Assembly (NCBI RefSeq): GCF_036345155.1
Contig: NZ_CP107772.1
Location: 8,432,001-8,496,000, forward strand
Reading direction: 5' to 3'
Length of the DNA: 64,000 nucleotides
DNA from: Streptomyces sp. NBC_00582
Lineage (GTDB): Bacteria > Actinomycetota > Actinomycetes > Streptomycetales > Streptomycetaceae
Below, piece after piece: positions 42,694-51,599 of this stretch. Below the pieces are notes generated by a model. That model saw nothing but the letters and a program-made list of their open reading frames with translations, did not search any database and had not been told where the DNA came from. A program made the position numbers and the translations under genes. How positions within the stretch are numbered: position 1 is the stretch's first letter; every line of letters begins with the position of its first letter.

Positions 42694-44322
42694 ATGGTGA
42701 GTGTTCAGTCCCCACCCGGTCGCCGAGAACTTTCCTTCGCCCGACTGCTGTTGCTGCCGGCGATACTGATGGCCGCGGTGACCGGAGCCGCCGTCGCCCT
42801 CGTGGCGGGGCCGGCACGGCTCGCCGTCGGCGTCTGCGGAGCCGTGGCCACCGTGCTGGTGACCGCGGCGGGGGCCGATACGCGGCGCCGCAGCCTCCGG
42901 CACCGGGAACTGCGCGCGGCCTCCGACGAGCACGTGGCCCATCTGGAGCGGCGCCTCGCCGCCCAGCAGGAGGAGAACAGGTTCATCGCCAAGGAGCTGG
43001 TCCCCCTCGCCGCGGAGTGGATCCGCGGGGGAAATTCCCCCGAGGAGGTGATGCACCACCTGGGTGAGCGCGAACCGTTCTTCCACGACCTCGACGACGG
43101 ACAGCGCGTCCTCGTCCAGCGGTTCCTCGACGCCCTCGACTACGAGAACGCCCTGCGCGACTCCCTCCAGCGCGCCTTCGTCAACGTCGCCCGCCGGGTG
43201 CAGGCGATCGTGCATCAGCAGTGCGCGGAACTGCGCGAGATGGAGGAGGACCACGGCCGCAACCCCGAGGTCTTCGACGACCTGCTCCGCATCGACCACG
43301 GCACCTCCATGATCGGCCGCCTCGCCGACTCCATCGGGGTCCTCGGCGGCGGCCGCCCCGGCCGCAGCTGGCCCAAGCCCGTCCCGCTCTACAGCGTGCT
43401 GCGCGGCGGCATGTCCCGGATCCTCGAGTACCCCCGCATCAAGCTGAACTCCATCGCCAAGGTCAACATCCGCGGCATCTCCGTCGAACCGCTGATCCAC
43501 GCGATCGCCGAACTCCTCGACAACGCCACCCGGTTCTCGCCGCCGCAGTCCAAGGTGCACGTCAACGCCGTCGAGGTGCAGACCGGGATCGCCATCGAGA
43601 TCGAGGACTCCGGCGTCAGCCTCAGCGAGGAGGCCCGCGCCAAGACCGAGAAGATGCTCGACGACGCCATGCGCGGCGTCACCATGCAGGACCTCGGCGG
43701 CGCCCCGCGCCTCGGCCTCGCCGTCGTCGGACGTCTGTGCACCTCCTTCAACCTCCAGGTGTCGCTGCGCACTTCGGCGTACGGCGGCGTCCGCGCCGTC
43801 CTCGTCGTGCCCCGCGAGATGATGACCAACGAGCCGGCACCCGGCTACGCCCACGGCATCGGCGCCTCCTCCGGGCAGATCGACCTGAGCAACCTCGAAG
43901 GCCCCAAGCGCCCGCCCAAGCGGCGCCGGCCCACCAATCCCAAGATCCCGGCCAACGTCTCCCTCGAGGACGACGTGCCCGTGATCACCGAGTGGACCGA
44001 CAAGGGCCTGCCACAGCGCCGCTCCAAGGCGATCATCCCGATCAGCCAGCGCTACGCCGAGGCCTACGCCGCGCAGGAGGCCGCCGAGCGCGCCGAGCGC
44101 GAGGGCGAGCCGGACCCGTTCGCGCAGGCCCGGCCCGAGCCGCCGAAGCCCAAGAAGAAGCAGGAACCCGGAGTGGCCTTCGAGGCCTTCTGGGAGGGCC
44201 TGAAGAAGATCGCCCCACCGGGCGTCCACCCCACCGACTTCACCCGCAACCCCACCGCCTACCTCCACCTGATCGAAGACAAACCCATGCCCGAGGCCGA
44301 CGACGAAGGGGACCTCACGTGA
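42694..44322 (+). CDS. rarA: Conservon sensor-like histidine kinase (RarA/CvnA type)
   Basis: Membrane-anchored first component of a conservon signalling complex, 542 residues. Two hydrophobic helices near the N-terminus (about 13-55) are followed by a cytosolic coiled region (about 65-100), a dimerisation-like segment and a HATPase domain with the N-box E-L-L-D-N-A-T-R-F-S. The C-terminus is a long basic and acidic linker. No standard phospho-accepting H-E/D-x-x box is obvious, as usual for this group. The ATG follows TGAGGG. Gene content and order match the S. coelicolor rarA-E operon, which represses aerial growth. Confidence 0.88.
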   Translation: MVSVQSPPGRRELSFARLLLLPAILMAAVTGAAVALVAGPARLAVGVCGAVATVLVTAAGADTRRRSLRHRELRAASDEHVAHLERRLAAQQEENRFIAKELVPLAAEWIRGGNSPEEVMHHLGEREPFFHDLDDGQRVLVQRFLDALDYENALRDSLQRAFVNVARRVQAIVHQQCAELREMEEDHGRNPEVFDDLLRIDHGTSMIGRLADSIGVLGGGRPGRSWPKPVPLYSVLRGGMSRILEYPRIKLNSIAKVNIRGISVEPLIHAIAELLDNATRFSPPQSKVHVNAVEVQTGIAIEIEDSGVSLSEEARAKTEKMLDDAMRGVTMQDLGGAPRLGLAVVGRLCTSFNLQVSLRTSAYGGVRAVLVVPREMMTNEPAPGYAHGIGASSGQIDLSNLEGPKRPPKRRRPTNPKIPANVSLEDDVPVITEWTDKGLPQRRSKAIIPISQRYAEAYAAQEAAERAEREGEPDPFAQARPEPPKPKKKQEPGVAFEAFWEGLKKIAPPGVHPTDFTRNPTAYLHLIEDKPMPEADDEGDLT

Positions 44323-44726
44323 TCCAGCAGCGCCAGAACTTCGACTGGGTGCTCAAGGAGCTCTACGACGGCGTCCCGGGCATCGAGATGATCGTCGTCC
44401 TCTCCTCCGACGGCCTGCGCATCGCCCGCTACGCCGGTGAACCCGACGCGGCCGACCGCGTCTCGGCCGCCTGCGCGGGCATGCAGTCCCTCGCCACCGC
44501 CATCGCCCAGGAGATGGAGTGCGTCGAGGGCGACATGAACCTCATCATGATCGAGATGGACGGCGGCTACTTCTACATGATGTCCGCCGGCGCCAACGCC
44601 TATCTCGCCGTCCTCTCCGACGTGTGCTGCGAACCGGGCCGCATGAGCGCCTCCATGCGTGATCTCGTGGTCCGGATCGGCGCCCATCTGACCAGCCCGC
44701 CCCGCCGCAACGGGCAGACCGTATGA
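44319..44726 (+). CDS. rarB: Roadblock/LC7-domain conservon protein (RarB/CvnB type)
   Basis: 135 residues forming a roadblock fold (I-E-M-I-V-V-L-S-S-D-G-L-R-I-A near the N-terminus), which in MglB-like proteins regulates small GTPases. The GTG overlaps the rarA stop (GTGA) and the end overlaps rarC (ATGA), so the operon is tightly coupled. It probably acts on the RarD GTPase. Confidence 0.92.
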   Translation: MIQQRQNFDWVLKELYDGVPGIEMIVVLSSDGLRIARYAGEPDAADRVSAACAGMQSLATAIAQEMECVEGDMNLIMIEMDGGYFYMMSAGANAYLAVLSDVCCEPGRMSASMRDLVVRIGAHLTSPPRRNGQTV

Positions 44727-45145
44727 CGCCTCCGCAACGCCGGCGGCGCCTGCCCCTGCCCCTGCCCCTGTCGCCCCCGACCCCCGCACCGGCCCCGCCC
44801 CAGGACGCCCCGGCGGACGGGGAGAAACAGCCCGAGCGGTTCTACACCCTCACGGGTCCCGACGGGGAGCGCGCGCCGCTCGACCTGGTGACGTTGATCG
44901 TGGCGTGCGCCGATCCCCCCTCGTCCACCACCCCGGAACAGGCCGTGGTGCTCCGTATGTGCGCCGCCCCCCTGTCGGTGGCCGAGGTGTCCGCCTACCT
45001 CGGCCTGCCGTTCAGCGTCGTCACGGTCCTGATCACCGAGCTGCTGGCGGCCGAACTGGTCCAGGCACGTGCCCCGATCGTCCGGCAGAAGCTTCCCGAC
45101 CGATCCCTGCTCGAAGCGGTGATGCATGGACTTCAAAGGCTCTGA
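44723..45145 (+). CDS. rarC: DUF742 conservon protein (RarC/CvnC type)
   Basis: 140 residues: a Pro-rich N-terminal arm (with R-L-P-L-P-L-P-L-S repeats) and a winged-helix-like DUF742 domain (about 40-140, with L-S-V-A-E-V-S-A-Y-L-G-L-P). Overlaps rarB by 4 and rarD by 20 bases. A conserved part of conservon complexes; its biochemical role is not known to me. Confidence 0.9.
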   Translation: MTPPQRRRRLPLPLPLSPPTPAPAPPQDAPADGEKQPERFYTLTGPDGERAPLDLVTLIVACADPPSSTTPEQAVVLRMCAAPLSVAEVSAYLGLPFSVVTVLITELLAAELVQARAPIVRQKLPDRSLLEAVMHGLQRL

Positions 45146-45746
45146 CACGGTCCCCGGCCCCCGGGCCGAGGACCAGCTCCCGCAGACCACCACGGCCGCG
45201 GCGAAGATCGTCGTCGTGGGCGGCTTCGGCGTCGGCAAGACGACCATGGTCGGCGCCGTCAGCGAGATCAAACCGCTGACCACCGAGGAGACCATGACCC
45301 AGGCCGGTATCGGGGTCGACGACGACTACGGCTCCGACACCAAGACCGCCACCACCGTGGCCATGGACTTCGGGCGCATCCGCATCACCGACAAGGTGGT
45401 GCTCTACCTCTTCGGCACCCCCGGCCAGGAACGCTTCTGGTTCCTGTGGAACGGCCTCTTCGAAGGCGCCCTCGGAGCGGTCGTCCTGGTCGACACCCGC
45501 CGACTGGAGGTCAGTTACGAGGTCATGGGACGGCTGGAGGAGGGCGGAGTGCCCTTCGTCGTCGCCGTCAACACCTTCCCCGACGGCCCCCGTTACCCCC
45601 TCGACGACCTCCGGGCCGCCCTCGACCTGGCCCCGGACGTGCCGATCGTGGAGTGCGACGCCCGCCGCCGCGCCTCCAGCCGGGACGTCCTGATGACCCT
45701 CATGCGGTTCCTGCACACCCTGTCGCTCAGGGGCAGCCTCACCTGA
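45126..45746 (+). CDS. rarD: Conservon small GTPase (RarD/CvnD type)
   Basis: 206-residue Ras-like GTPase related to MglA. G1 is G-G-F-G-V-G-K-T-T (about 33-41) and G3 is F-G-T-P-G-Q-E-R-F. The G4 box is reduced to V-N-T-F-P-D, where classical GTPases have N-K-x-D, a known feature of this subfamily. ATG 45126 lies within the rarC coding region. It probably switches the RarA-B-C complex and the downstream P450. Confidence 0.92.
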   Translation: MDFKGSDTVPGPRAEDQLPQTTTAAAKIVVVGGFGVGKTTMVGAVSEIKPLTTEETMTQAGIGVDDDYGSDTKTATTVAMDFGRIRITDKVVLYLFGTPGQERFWFLWNGLFEGALGAVVLVDTRRLEVSYEVMGRLEEGGVPFVVAVNTFPDGPRYPLDDLRAALDLAPDVPIVECDARRRASSRDVLMTLMRFLHTLSLRGSLT

Positions 45747-45808
45747 CCCCCGAGCCCCCGTGCCCACCCCCCGACAACGGATCCCCCACAGTTTCGGAGC
45801 GACCCCCT

Positions 45809-47284
45809 GTGACGCCTGAACACCCCACGACGACCGGACCCCGCGATCTCGCCCTGGACCCGCCGCCCGGCTGCCCCGCCCACGCCAAGGGGCCCGGCGG
45901 ACTGACCCGGCTCTACGGCCCCGGCGCGGAGGACCTCGGCGCGCTCTACGAGCAACTGCGCGAGGAGTACGGCCCCGTGGCGCCGGTCCTGCTCCACGAC
46001 GACCTGCCGATGTGGATCGTCCTCGGCCACGCCGAGAACCTCCAGATGCTGCGGACGCCCTCGACGTTCACCAAGGACACCCGGCTCTGGGCGCCGCAGC
46101 GGGAGGGCAGGGTCAGGCCCGACCACCCGTACATGCCGCACATCGCCTGGCAGCCCATCTGCGCCCACGCCGAGGGCGAGGAGCACAAGCGGCTGCGCGG
46201 CGCGGTCACCGCGGCCATGGAGACCCTCGACGAGCGCAGTGTGCGCCGGTACATCTACCGGGCCACGCAGACCCTGGTCAACCGCTTCTGCGAGGAGGGC
46301 CGGGCCGACCTGGTCGGTCAGTTCGCCGAGCACCTCCCGATGGCGGTGATGTGCCGGCTCCTCGGCATGCCCGACGAGTACAACGACAAGATGGTCGCCT
46401 GCGCCCGGGACGCCCTCAAGGGCAGCGAGACCGCCGTCGAGAGCCACGGGTACGTCGTCGACGCGCTGAGCCGGCTCACCACGCGCCGCCGCGCCCAGCC
46501 CGCCGACGACTTCACCAGCCATCTCATCGCCCACCCGGCCGGGCTGACCGACGACGAGGTCCGCGAACACCTGCGCCTGGTCCTCTTCGCCGCCTACGAG
46601 GCCACGGTCAACCTGCTCTCCAACGTGCTGCGGATGGTCCTCACCGACCCGCGCTTCATCGCCCGGCTCAACGGCGGAGAGATGACCGTGCCGGAGGCCG
46701 TCGAGCAGTCCCTGTGGGACGAACCGCCGTTCAGCACGATCTTCGGCTACATCGCCAAGCAGGACACCGAGCTCGGCGGCCAGCGCATCCGCGAGGGCGA
46801 CGGGCTCTTCTTCGCGCCCGCCCCCGGCAACGTCGACCCCCGGGTGCGCCCCGACCTCTCCGCCCACATGCGGGGCAACCGCTCCCACCTCGCCTTCGGC
46901 AGGGGCCCGCACGAGTGCCCCGGGCAGGACATCGGCCGTGCCATCGCCGACGTGGGCGTCGACGCGCTGCTGTCCCGGCTGCCGGACATCCAGCTCGCCT
47001 GCGAAGAGGACGACCTGCGCTGGACGACGTCGATCGCCTCCCGGCACCTGGTGGCGCTGCCCGTGGACTTCGAGCCCAAGCCGCAGCAGGACGTCAAGCT
47101 CAGGCCGACCCACGCGGCGGTCGTCCCGCCGCAGCGCGCCTTCCGCCCGCTGCACATCGACCCGCGGCCGGCCACCCCGGCGCCCGAGCCGAGGTCTGCC
47201 CCGCAGCCCGAGCCGCCCGCCCCGCAGCCGGTCCACCGCCCCGGCGCCTGGCAGCGGTTCCTGTCCTGGTGGCGGGGGTACTGA
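45809..47284 (+). CDS. rarE: CYP157-type cytochrome P450 lacking the ExxR motif (RarE type)
   Basis: Heme-thiolate protein of the conservon, 491 residues. The heme loop F-G-R-G-P-H-E-C-P-G gives the axial ligand Cys370. The K-helix reads V-E-Q-S-L-W-D-E-P-P: Gln300 and Trp303 stand where P450s carry the Glu and Arg of ExxR, a substitution reported for the CYP157 family. The I-helix has A-A-Y-E-A-T in place of A-G-x-x-T. A Pro-rich tail ends in W-Q-R-F-L-S-W-W-R-G-Y. GTG 45809 follows GGAG. It may be a signalling or structural component rather than an ordinary monooxygenase. Confidence 0.9.
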   Translation: MTPEHPTTTGPRDLALDPPPGCPAHAKGPGGLTRLYGPGAEDLGALYEQLREEYGPVAPVLLHDDLPMWIVLGHAENLQMLRTPSTFTKDTRLWAPQREGRVRPDHPYMPHIAWQPICAHAEGEEHKRLRGAVTAAMETLDERSVRRYIYRATQTLVNRFCEEGRADLVGQFAEHLPMAVMCRLLGMPDEYNDKMVACARDALKGSETAVESHGYVVDALSRLTTRRRAQPADDFTSHLIAHPAGLTDDEVREHLRLVLFAAYEATVNLLSNVLRMVLTDPRFIARLNGGEMTVPEAVEQSLWDEPPFSTIFGYIAKQDTELGGQRIREGDGLFFAPAPGNVDPRVRPDLSAHMRGNRSHLAFGRGPHECPGQDIGRAIADVGVDALLSRLPDIQLACEEDDLRWTTSIASRHLVALPVDFEPKPQQDVKLRPTHAAVVPPQRAFRPLHIDPRPATPAPEPRSAPQPEPPAPQPVHRPGAWQRFLSWWRGY

Positions 47285-47302
47285 GTCACTGCCCCCGGGC
47301 GG

Positions 47303-48250
47303 CTACGCGGCCCAACGGGCGTACGACGTCCAGGACTCCAGCACCCGGCCACTGCGCAGCCGATGCTCCACGCCCGTGACCGGATCGGTGAACTCCAGCT
47401 CCCGCGCCAGCAGTTGCAGCGGGCGCCGGAAGTCACCGGCCGGCCGGGGCTCGGTCACCTCCGGGTAGAGTGGGTCGCCGAGGATCGGCACGCCCAACGC
47501 GGTCATGTGGACGCGCAGTTGATGGGTCTGCCCGGTGTGCGGGACCAGGCGGTAGCGGGCCAGCCCGTCCGCCCGGTGCTCGACCGGTTCGAGGTCGCTG
47601 ACCGCGTTCGGCTCGCCCGGCACCTCGCGGGCGGTGAGAATGCCGCGCTCCTTCACGATCCTGCTGCGCACGGTCACCGGCCAGGTGCGCGCCGGGTCGT
47701 ACGGGGCGACCGCCTCGTACACCTTGCGCACCCGCCGGTCGCGGAACAGCGTCTGGTAGGCGCCGCGTTCCTCGGGCCGCACCGTGAACAGCACCAGCCC
47801 GGCGGTGAGCCGGTCCAGGCGGTGCGCCGCGCCCAGGGCGGGGATGCCGAGCTCCCGTCTGAGCCGGGCCAGCGCGGTCTCGGTGACATGACTGCCGCGC
47901 GGGGTGGTGGCCAGGAAGTGCGGCTTGTCCACGACGACGATGTGCTCGTCGCGGTGCACGACCTCGAGCGGGAACGGCACCGGGACCTCGGCGGGCAGCT
48001 CCCGGTGGAACCAGACGAACATGCCCGGCACGTAGGGGGCGTCCGGCGCCACCGCCGTCCCGTCGGCGCCGACCACCAGCCCGGCCCGCAGCATCCCGTC
48101 GACGACCCCGTCCCCGGCACCGCTGAGCCGCTCCACCAGATGGTCGCGCACGGTGGCCCAGTCCCCCTCCCCGGGCAACCGCACCCGCACCGGATCCACC
48201 CCGTCGCGCTGCGGCAGGGGGGACGGCGGAGGAGGGGGACGACGTCTCAT
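47303..48250 (-). CDS. RluA-family pseudouridine synthase
   Basis: Converts specific uridines in rRNA or tRNA to pseudouridine. 315 residues; the catalytic aspartate is in G-A-A-H-R-L-D-R-L-T-A-G-L, the RluA motif. H-T-G-Q-T-H-Q-L-R-V-H-M and L-G-D-P-L-Y are further signatures. An S4-like N-terminal part (about 25-75) is present. ATG 48250 has no ribosome binding site but TACCCT 8 bases upstream, suggesting a leaderless message. Convergent with the P450 gene, only 18 bp away. Confidence 0.9.
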   Translation of the reverse strand: MRRRPPPPPSPLPQRDGVDPVRVRLPGEGDWATVRDHLVERLSGAGDGVVDGMLRAGLVVGADGTAVAPDAPYVPGMFVWFHRELPAEVPVPFPLEVVHRDEHIVVVDKPHFLATTPRGSHVTETALARLRRELGIPALGAAHRLDRLTAGLVLFTVRPEERGAYQTLFRDRRVRKVYEAVAPYDPARTWPVTVRSRIVKERGILTAREVPGEPNAVSDLEPVEHRADGLARYRLVPHTGQTHQLRVHMTALGVPILGDPLYPEVTEPRPAGDFRRPLQLLARELEFTDPVTGVEHRLRSGRVLESWTSYARWAA

Positions 48251-48388
48251 CGGGGTCCAGGGTACGGGGGCGGGGGAGGGGCAGGGGGTGGGGGCGCCGC
48301 CCGGGTGGCGCCCGCCGGGGGCCTGGCTCGGCGCCCGGGGCCGGAAAATCCGTTGGCCCGGCAGGGTGCCCTTGGCAGGATGCGCAGC

Positions 48389-48970
48389 ATGCCCTTCACC
48401 GCCGGCTTCGTGCTGCCCGCCGGGACTCTGTCCGGCTCCCCCCAGCCCGTCCTCGCCACCGGGGACGGACTGGTCCTGCGTCCCTGGCGGGCCGGGGACG
48501 CGCCCGTCGTCCACGCCGTCTTCCAGGACCCGCTGATGCACCAGTGGCACATCAGGTCCGCCGAGTCCCTGGAGGAGGTCGCCGGCTGGATCGAGGAGTG
48601 GCAGACGGCGTGGAGCGGTGAACGCAACGCGCAGTGGGCCGTCGTCGACGCGGACACCGACCGGGTGCTCGGGCGGGTGGCGCTGCGCGAGATCCTGCTG
48701 AGCGAGGGGACGGCCGAGGTGGCGTACTGGACCGCCCCCAAGGCCCGCGGCGGCGGCATAGCGGCCCGCGCCACCACGGCGCTCGCCCGCTGGGCCTTCG
48801 ACGAGATCGGCTTCCACCGCCTGGAGTTGATGCACGCCACCGGCAACAACGCCTCCTGCCGCGTCGCCGACAAGGCCGGTTTCACCCTGGAGGGCACCAA
48901 GCGCAGCGCCGTCCTCCACCAGGACGGCTGGCACGACATGCATCTCCACGCGCGCGTGCAGGGCGACTGA
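48389..48970 (+). CDS. GNAT-family N-acetyltransferase (RimJ/RimL-like)
   Basis: 193 residues. The fold begins with L-V-L-R-P-W-R-A-G-D, and the acetyl-CoA pyrophosphate loop is A-R-G-G-G-I-A-A-R-A; N-N-A-S-C-R-V-A-D-K-A-G-F is the family C-terminal motif. Likely acetylates a protein N-terminus, ribosomal protein or small amine. ATG 48389 with AGGA upstream. Convergent with the APC permease gene. Confidence 0.87.
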   Translation: MPFTAGFVLPAGTLSGSPQPVLATGDGLVLRPWRAGDAPVVHAVFQDPLMHQWHIRSAESLEEVAGWIEEWQTAWSGERNAQWAVVDADTDRVLGRVALREILLSEGTAEVAYWTAPKARGGGIAARATTALARWAFDEIGFHRLELMHATGNNASCRVADKAGFTLEGTKRSAVLHQDGWHDMHLHARVQGD

Positions 48971-49003
48971 GCCGGCCGCCCTCCACGCGCGCGTGGCTGC
49001 CCG

Positions 49004-50545
49004 CTAGCTCGCCGGTGTCCGGGCGCGGTAGGCGCGGAAGGCGACGCCCGCCACGAGCGTCGCGGCGAGGAAGAGCACGGTGAACCACTGGAAGTACCAG
49101 TGGCCGCCCGCCGGGTCGTACACCGCGGCCCGGGGCCAGGCCAGGTTGACGGTCATCAGCAGGCCGTAGAGCAGCGCGAGGGCGTTGACGGGGACGCCCC
49201 AGCGGCCCAGGGAGAACAGCGGGGCGCCGGTCTCGTCGGTGCCGGCCGAGGAGAACCCGCCGCGCAGCCGGCGCACCAGCAGCGGTCCGGTGACCATCGC
49301 GTAGGCGAGGTACAGCATCACGATGCAGGTGGTGCCGATGGCCAGGAAGGCGTCCGGCGAGGCGAAGTTCAGCAGGAGCAGGGCCGCCGCGAGGACGCCG
49401 ACGACGAGGGCGGGGGCGCTCGGCATGCCGGTGCGCGGGTTCACCCGGGCGAGGCGGGCGGAGAAGGGGAGTTGGCCGTCGCGGGCCATGGAGAACAGCA
49501 TCCGGCAGGCCGCCGTCTGGATGGCGAGGGTGGCCACCGCGATCGCGACCACCACGTCCGCGAGGAGCACCTTGCCGACGCCGTCGCCGAGGCTGCTGGT
49601 GAGGACGTAGGAGAGGCCGTCGACGCCGAGGCGGCCGTCGGTGAGGCTGGGTGCGGCGAGCAGTCCGCCGAGCACGATCAGTCCGCCGAGCAGTCCGGCG
49701 GCGCCGAGCGCGGTGAGGATCGTCCGGGGCGCCGTACGGCGGGGGTTGTGGGTCTCCTCGCTCATCTCGCCAGCGCTGTCGAAGCCGATCATCACGTAGG
49801 CGGCGGTGAACGAGCCCACGAGCAACGCCCCGAACAGGCCGTCCCCGGCGGCGCCCTCGGTGTGGAAGGTGATGGTCGGGGTGCGCTCGGAGTGGGTGAG
49901 CAGCAGGACGACGATCAGCACCGCGCCGATGATCTCGGCGGTCACGCCGACCCGGTTGACCACGGACATCACACGGTTGTCGACGAGGTTGACGAGTGTG
50001 GTGAGGACCAGCAGGAGGACGCCGAGCAGCGCCGCGTTGGCCGCGCCGTCGGGGGAGACGGGCGAGGGGTCGGTGCCGATGAGCTGGAAGCCGGACCAGA
50101 TCGCGGGCAGCACCATCTGCAGGGCGAGAGCGGCCGCCGCGACGACGACGATCTGCCCGATCACCATGATCCAGCCCGCGAACCAGCCGAACGACGGCGT
50201 GGACAGGCGTGACGACCACTGGTAGATCGCGCCGGAGATCGGATAGCGGGCCGCCAGTTCGGCGAAGCAGGCGGCGACCAGCAGCTGCCCGACCAGCACC
50301 ACCGGCCAGGTCCAGAAGAAGACGGGGCCGCCGAAGGCGTACCCGAAGGCGAAGAACTGGAAGACGGTGGTCAGGACGGAGATGAAGGAGAACCCGGCGG
50401 CGAACGAGGCGTACCGGCCGAGGCTGCGGTGCAGTTCCTGGCGGTAGCCGAACTCGGCGAGGGAGCGGTCGTCGGCGGCGGAGCCGGGCGGGGTGGGGGA
50501 GTGCGGCGGGTCGGGGCGTACGTCGGCGGGAGAGGTGGTCGTCAC
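49004..50545 (-). CDS. APC-superfamily amino acid/amine permease in the TetR regulon
   Basis: Integral membrane transporter with about 12 helices, 513 residues. The first helix carries the G-F-S-F-I-S segment typical of amino acid-choline-type carriers, and G-F-D-S-A-G-E-M-S-E-E-T-H-N-P is the conserved loop after helix 6. GTG 50545 follows AAGGCAGG. Its promoter region carries a palindrome (50568-50592) nearly identical to the operator of the carboxylase operon, so it probably imports that pathway's substrate (guanidine, urea-like compound or an arginine-type precursor) and is repressed by the TetR protein at 41776. Confidence 0.88.
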   Translation of the reverse strand: MTTTSPADVRPDPPHSPTPPGSAADDRSLAEFGYRQELHRSLGRYASFAAGFSFISVLTTVFQFFAFGYAFGGPVFFWTWPVVLVGQLLVAACFAELAARYPISGAIYQWSSRLSTPSFGWFAGWIMVIGQIVVVAAAALALQMVLPAIWSGFQLIGTDPSPVSPDGAANAALLGVLLLVLTTLVNLVDNRVMSVVNRVGVTAEIIGAVLIVVLLLTHSERTPTITFHTEGAAGDGLFGALLVGSFTAAYVMIGFDSAGEMSEETHNPRRTAPRTILTALGAAGLLGGLIVLGGLLAAPSLTDGRLGVDGLSYVLTSSLGDGVGKVLLADVVVAIAVATLAIQTAACRMLFSMARDGQLPFSARLARVNPRTGMPSAPALVVGVLAAALLLLNFASPDAFLAIGTTCIVMLYLAYAMVTGPLLVRRLRGGFSSAGTDETGAPLFSLGRWGVPVNALALLYGLLMTVNLAWPRAAVYDPAGGHWYFQWFTVLFLAATLVAGVAFRAYRARTPAS

Positions 50546-50567
50546 GGCGGCACCTGCCTTGGGCGCG

Positions 50568-50592
50568 AATTCCTGTCGGGCGACAGAAATTA
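50568..50592. promoter_or_regulatory. TetR-type operator upstream of the APC permease
   Basis: AATTCCTGTC (50568-50577) and GACAGAAATT (50582-50591) are inverted around GGGC with one mismatch. The right half plus following AGGG is identical to the site at 41639-41664. It lies 23 bp upstream of the permease start. Confidence 0.8.
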
Positions 50593-50668
50593 GGGACGCC
50601 CTGTTTCGCGGGCGTCACGCCGTCGTGTCCGGGACGGGCCCAACTCCTCACGCTCTCCCGCCGGAGCG

Positions 50669-51514
50669 CTACGCGGCCGGGGTGGCGTCCTCCTGCTCGG
50701 CCTCCACGCGCGCGTTCCACTCCCGCTTGGAGGCCTGCCAGCCGTCCTCGTTGTGGCCGAGGCGCCAGTAGCCGGAGATCGAGAGGTCCTCGCGGGGGAT
50801 CCGCCGGTCGACGCGGAGGAGCCGGCGCAGTTCCTTCACGGCCGCGGCCTCGCCGTGCACGAACGCGTGGACGCGGCCCTCGGGGAACTGGAGCGCCTCG
50901 ACGGCCTCGACGAGCCGCTCGCCCACCGGCCGGCCGTCGCGGTGCAGCCAGGTGACCTCGACATCGGAGTCGATCTTCTGCTCCTCCTCGGGCCCGTCGA
51001 CCTCGATGAAGGCGTGCGCCACGGCACCGGAGGGCAGCGACTCCAGGGCGGCGGCGATCGCGGGCAGGGCGCTCTCGTCACCGGCGAGCAGATGCCAGTC
51101 GGCGTCGGTGTCGGGGGTGTAGGCGCCGCCGGGGCCCATGAAACGGACGGTCTCGCCCGGCTGGACGCGCGCCGCCCAGGGACCGGCCAGGCCCTCGTCG
51201 CCGTGGATGACGAAGTCCAGGGTCAGCTCACGGTGTTCGGCATCCCAGGCCCGCACGGTGTACGTCCGGGTCACGGGCCACTGCTCGCGCGGGAACTCGG
51301 CGCGGATCCGCTCCATGTCGAAGGGCTCCGGGTAGGTCACGCCCTCGGGGCCGAAGAGCAGTTTCACGTAGTGATCCGTGCAGGTGCCCGCCGAGAACTC
51401 GCTCAGACCCTCGCCGCCGAGCACCACGCGCTGCATGTGCGGGGTCAGCCGTTCGGTGCGGACGACCTGCGCGGCGTGGGGCTTGCGCGGCTTCCGTGCC
51501 GGGCGTTCTGCCAT
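50669..51514 (-). CDS. Siderophore-interacting FAD-dependent ferric reductase (SIP family)
   Basis: 281-residue flavoprotein expected to reduce ferric siderophores in the cytosol to release iron. The FAD-binding motif is R-T-Y-T-V-R, followed by the F-V-I-H-G-D-E-G-L-A-G-P-W-A segment typical of SIP proteins and a C-terminal NAD(P)H-binding half with G-Y-W-R-L-G-H-N-E-D. ATG 51514 follows GGGAGG. An iron-box palindrome lies directly upstream, so expression should rise under iron starvation. Confidence 0.92.
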   Translation of the reverse strand: MAERPARKPRKPHAAQVVRTERLTPHMQRVVLGGEGLSEFSAGTCTDHYVKLLFGPEGVTYPEPFDMERIRAEFPREQWPVTRTYTVRAWDAEHRELTLDFVIHGDEGLAGPWAARVQPGETVRFMGPGGAYTPDTDADWHLLAGDESALPAIAAALESLPSGAVAHAFIEVDGPEEEQKIDSDVEVTWLHRDGRPVGERLVEAVEALQFPEGRVHAFVHGEAAAVKELRRLLRVDRRIPREDLSISGYWRLGHNEDGWQASKREWNARVEAEQEDATPAA

Positions 51515-51536
51515 GACGGCCTCCCATGTTCTATGG

Positions 51537-51550
51537 TTAGGTTTACCTAA
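51537..51550. promoter_or_regulatory. Iron box (DmdR/IdeR-type operator)
   Basis: TTAGGTTTACCTAA is a palindrome matching the core TTAGGT...ACCTAA of actinobacterial iron boxes, 23 bp upstream of the siderophore-interacting protein gene. Confidence 0.75.
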
Positions 51551-51599
51551 GTTAGCATCTCTTCCCCCGCTGATGCCCTCCCTGCGGCGAGAACATTGC

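Noticed and set aside
48946..48996. Direct repeat of CTCCACGCGCGCGTG and the palindrome CCACGCGCGCGTGG near the acetyltransferase stop
   Set aside because: Simple CG-alternating sequence, partly coding; no array or mobile-element structure. At most a weak terminator.
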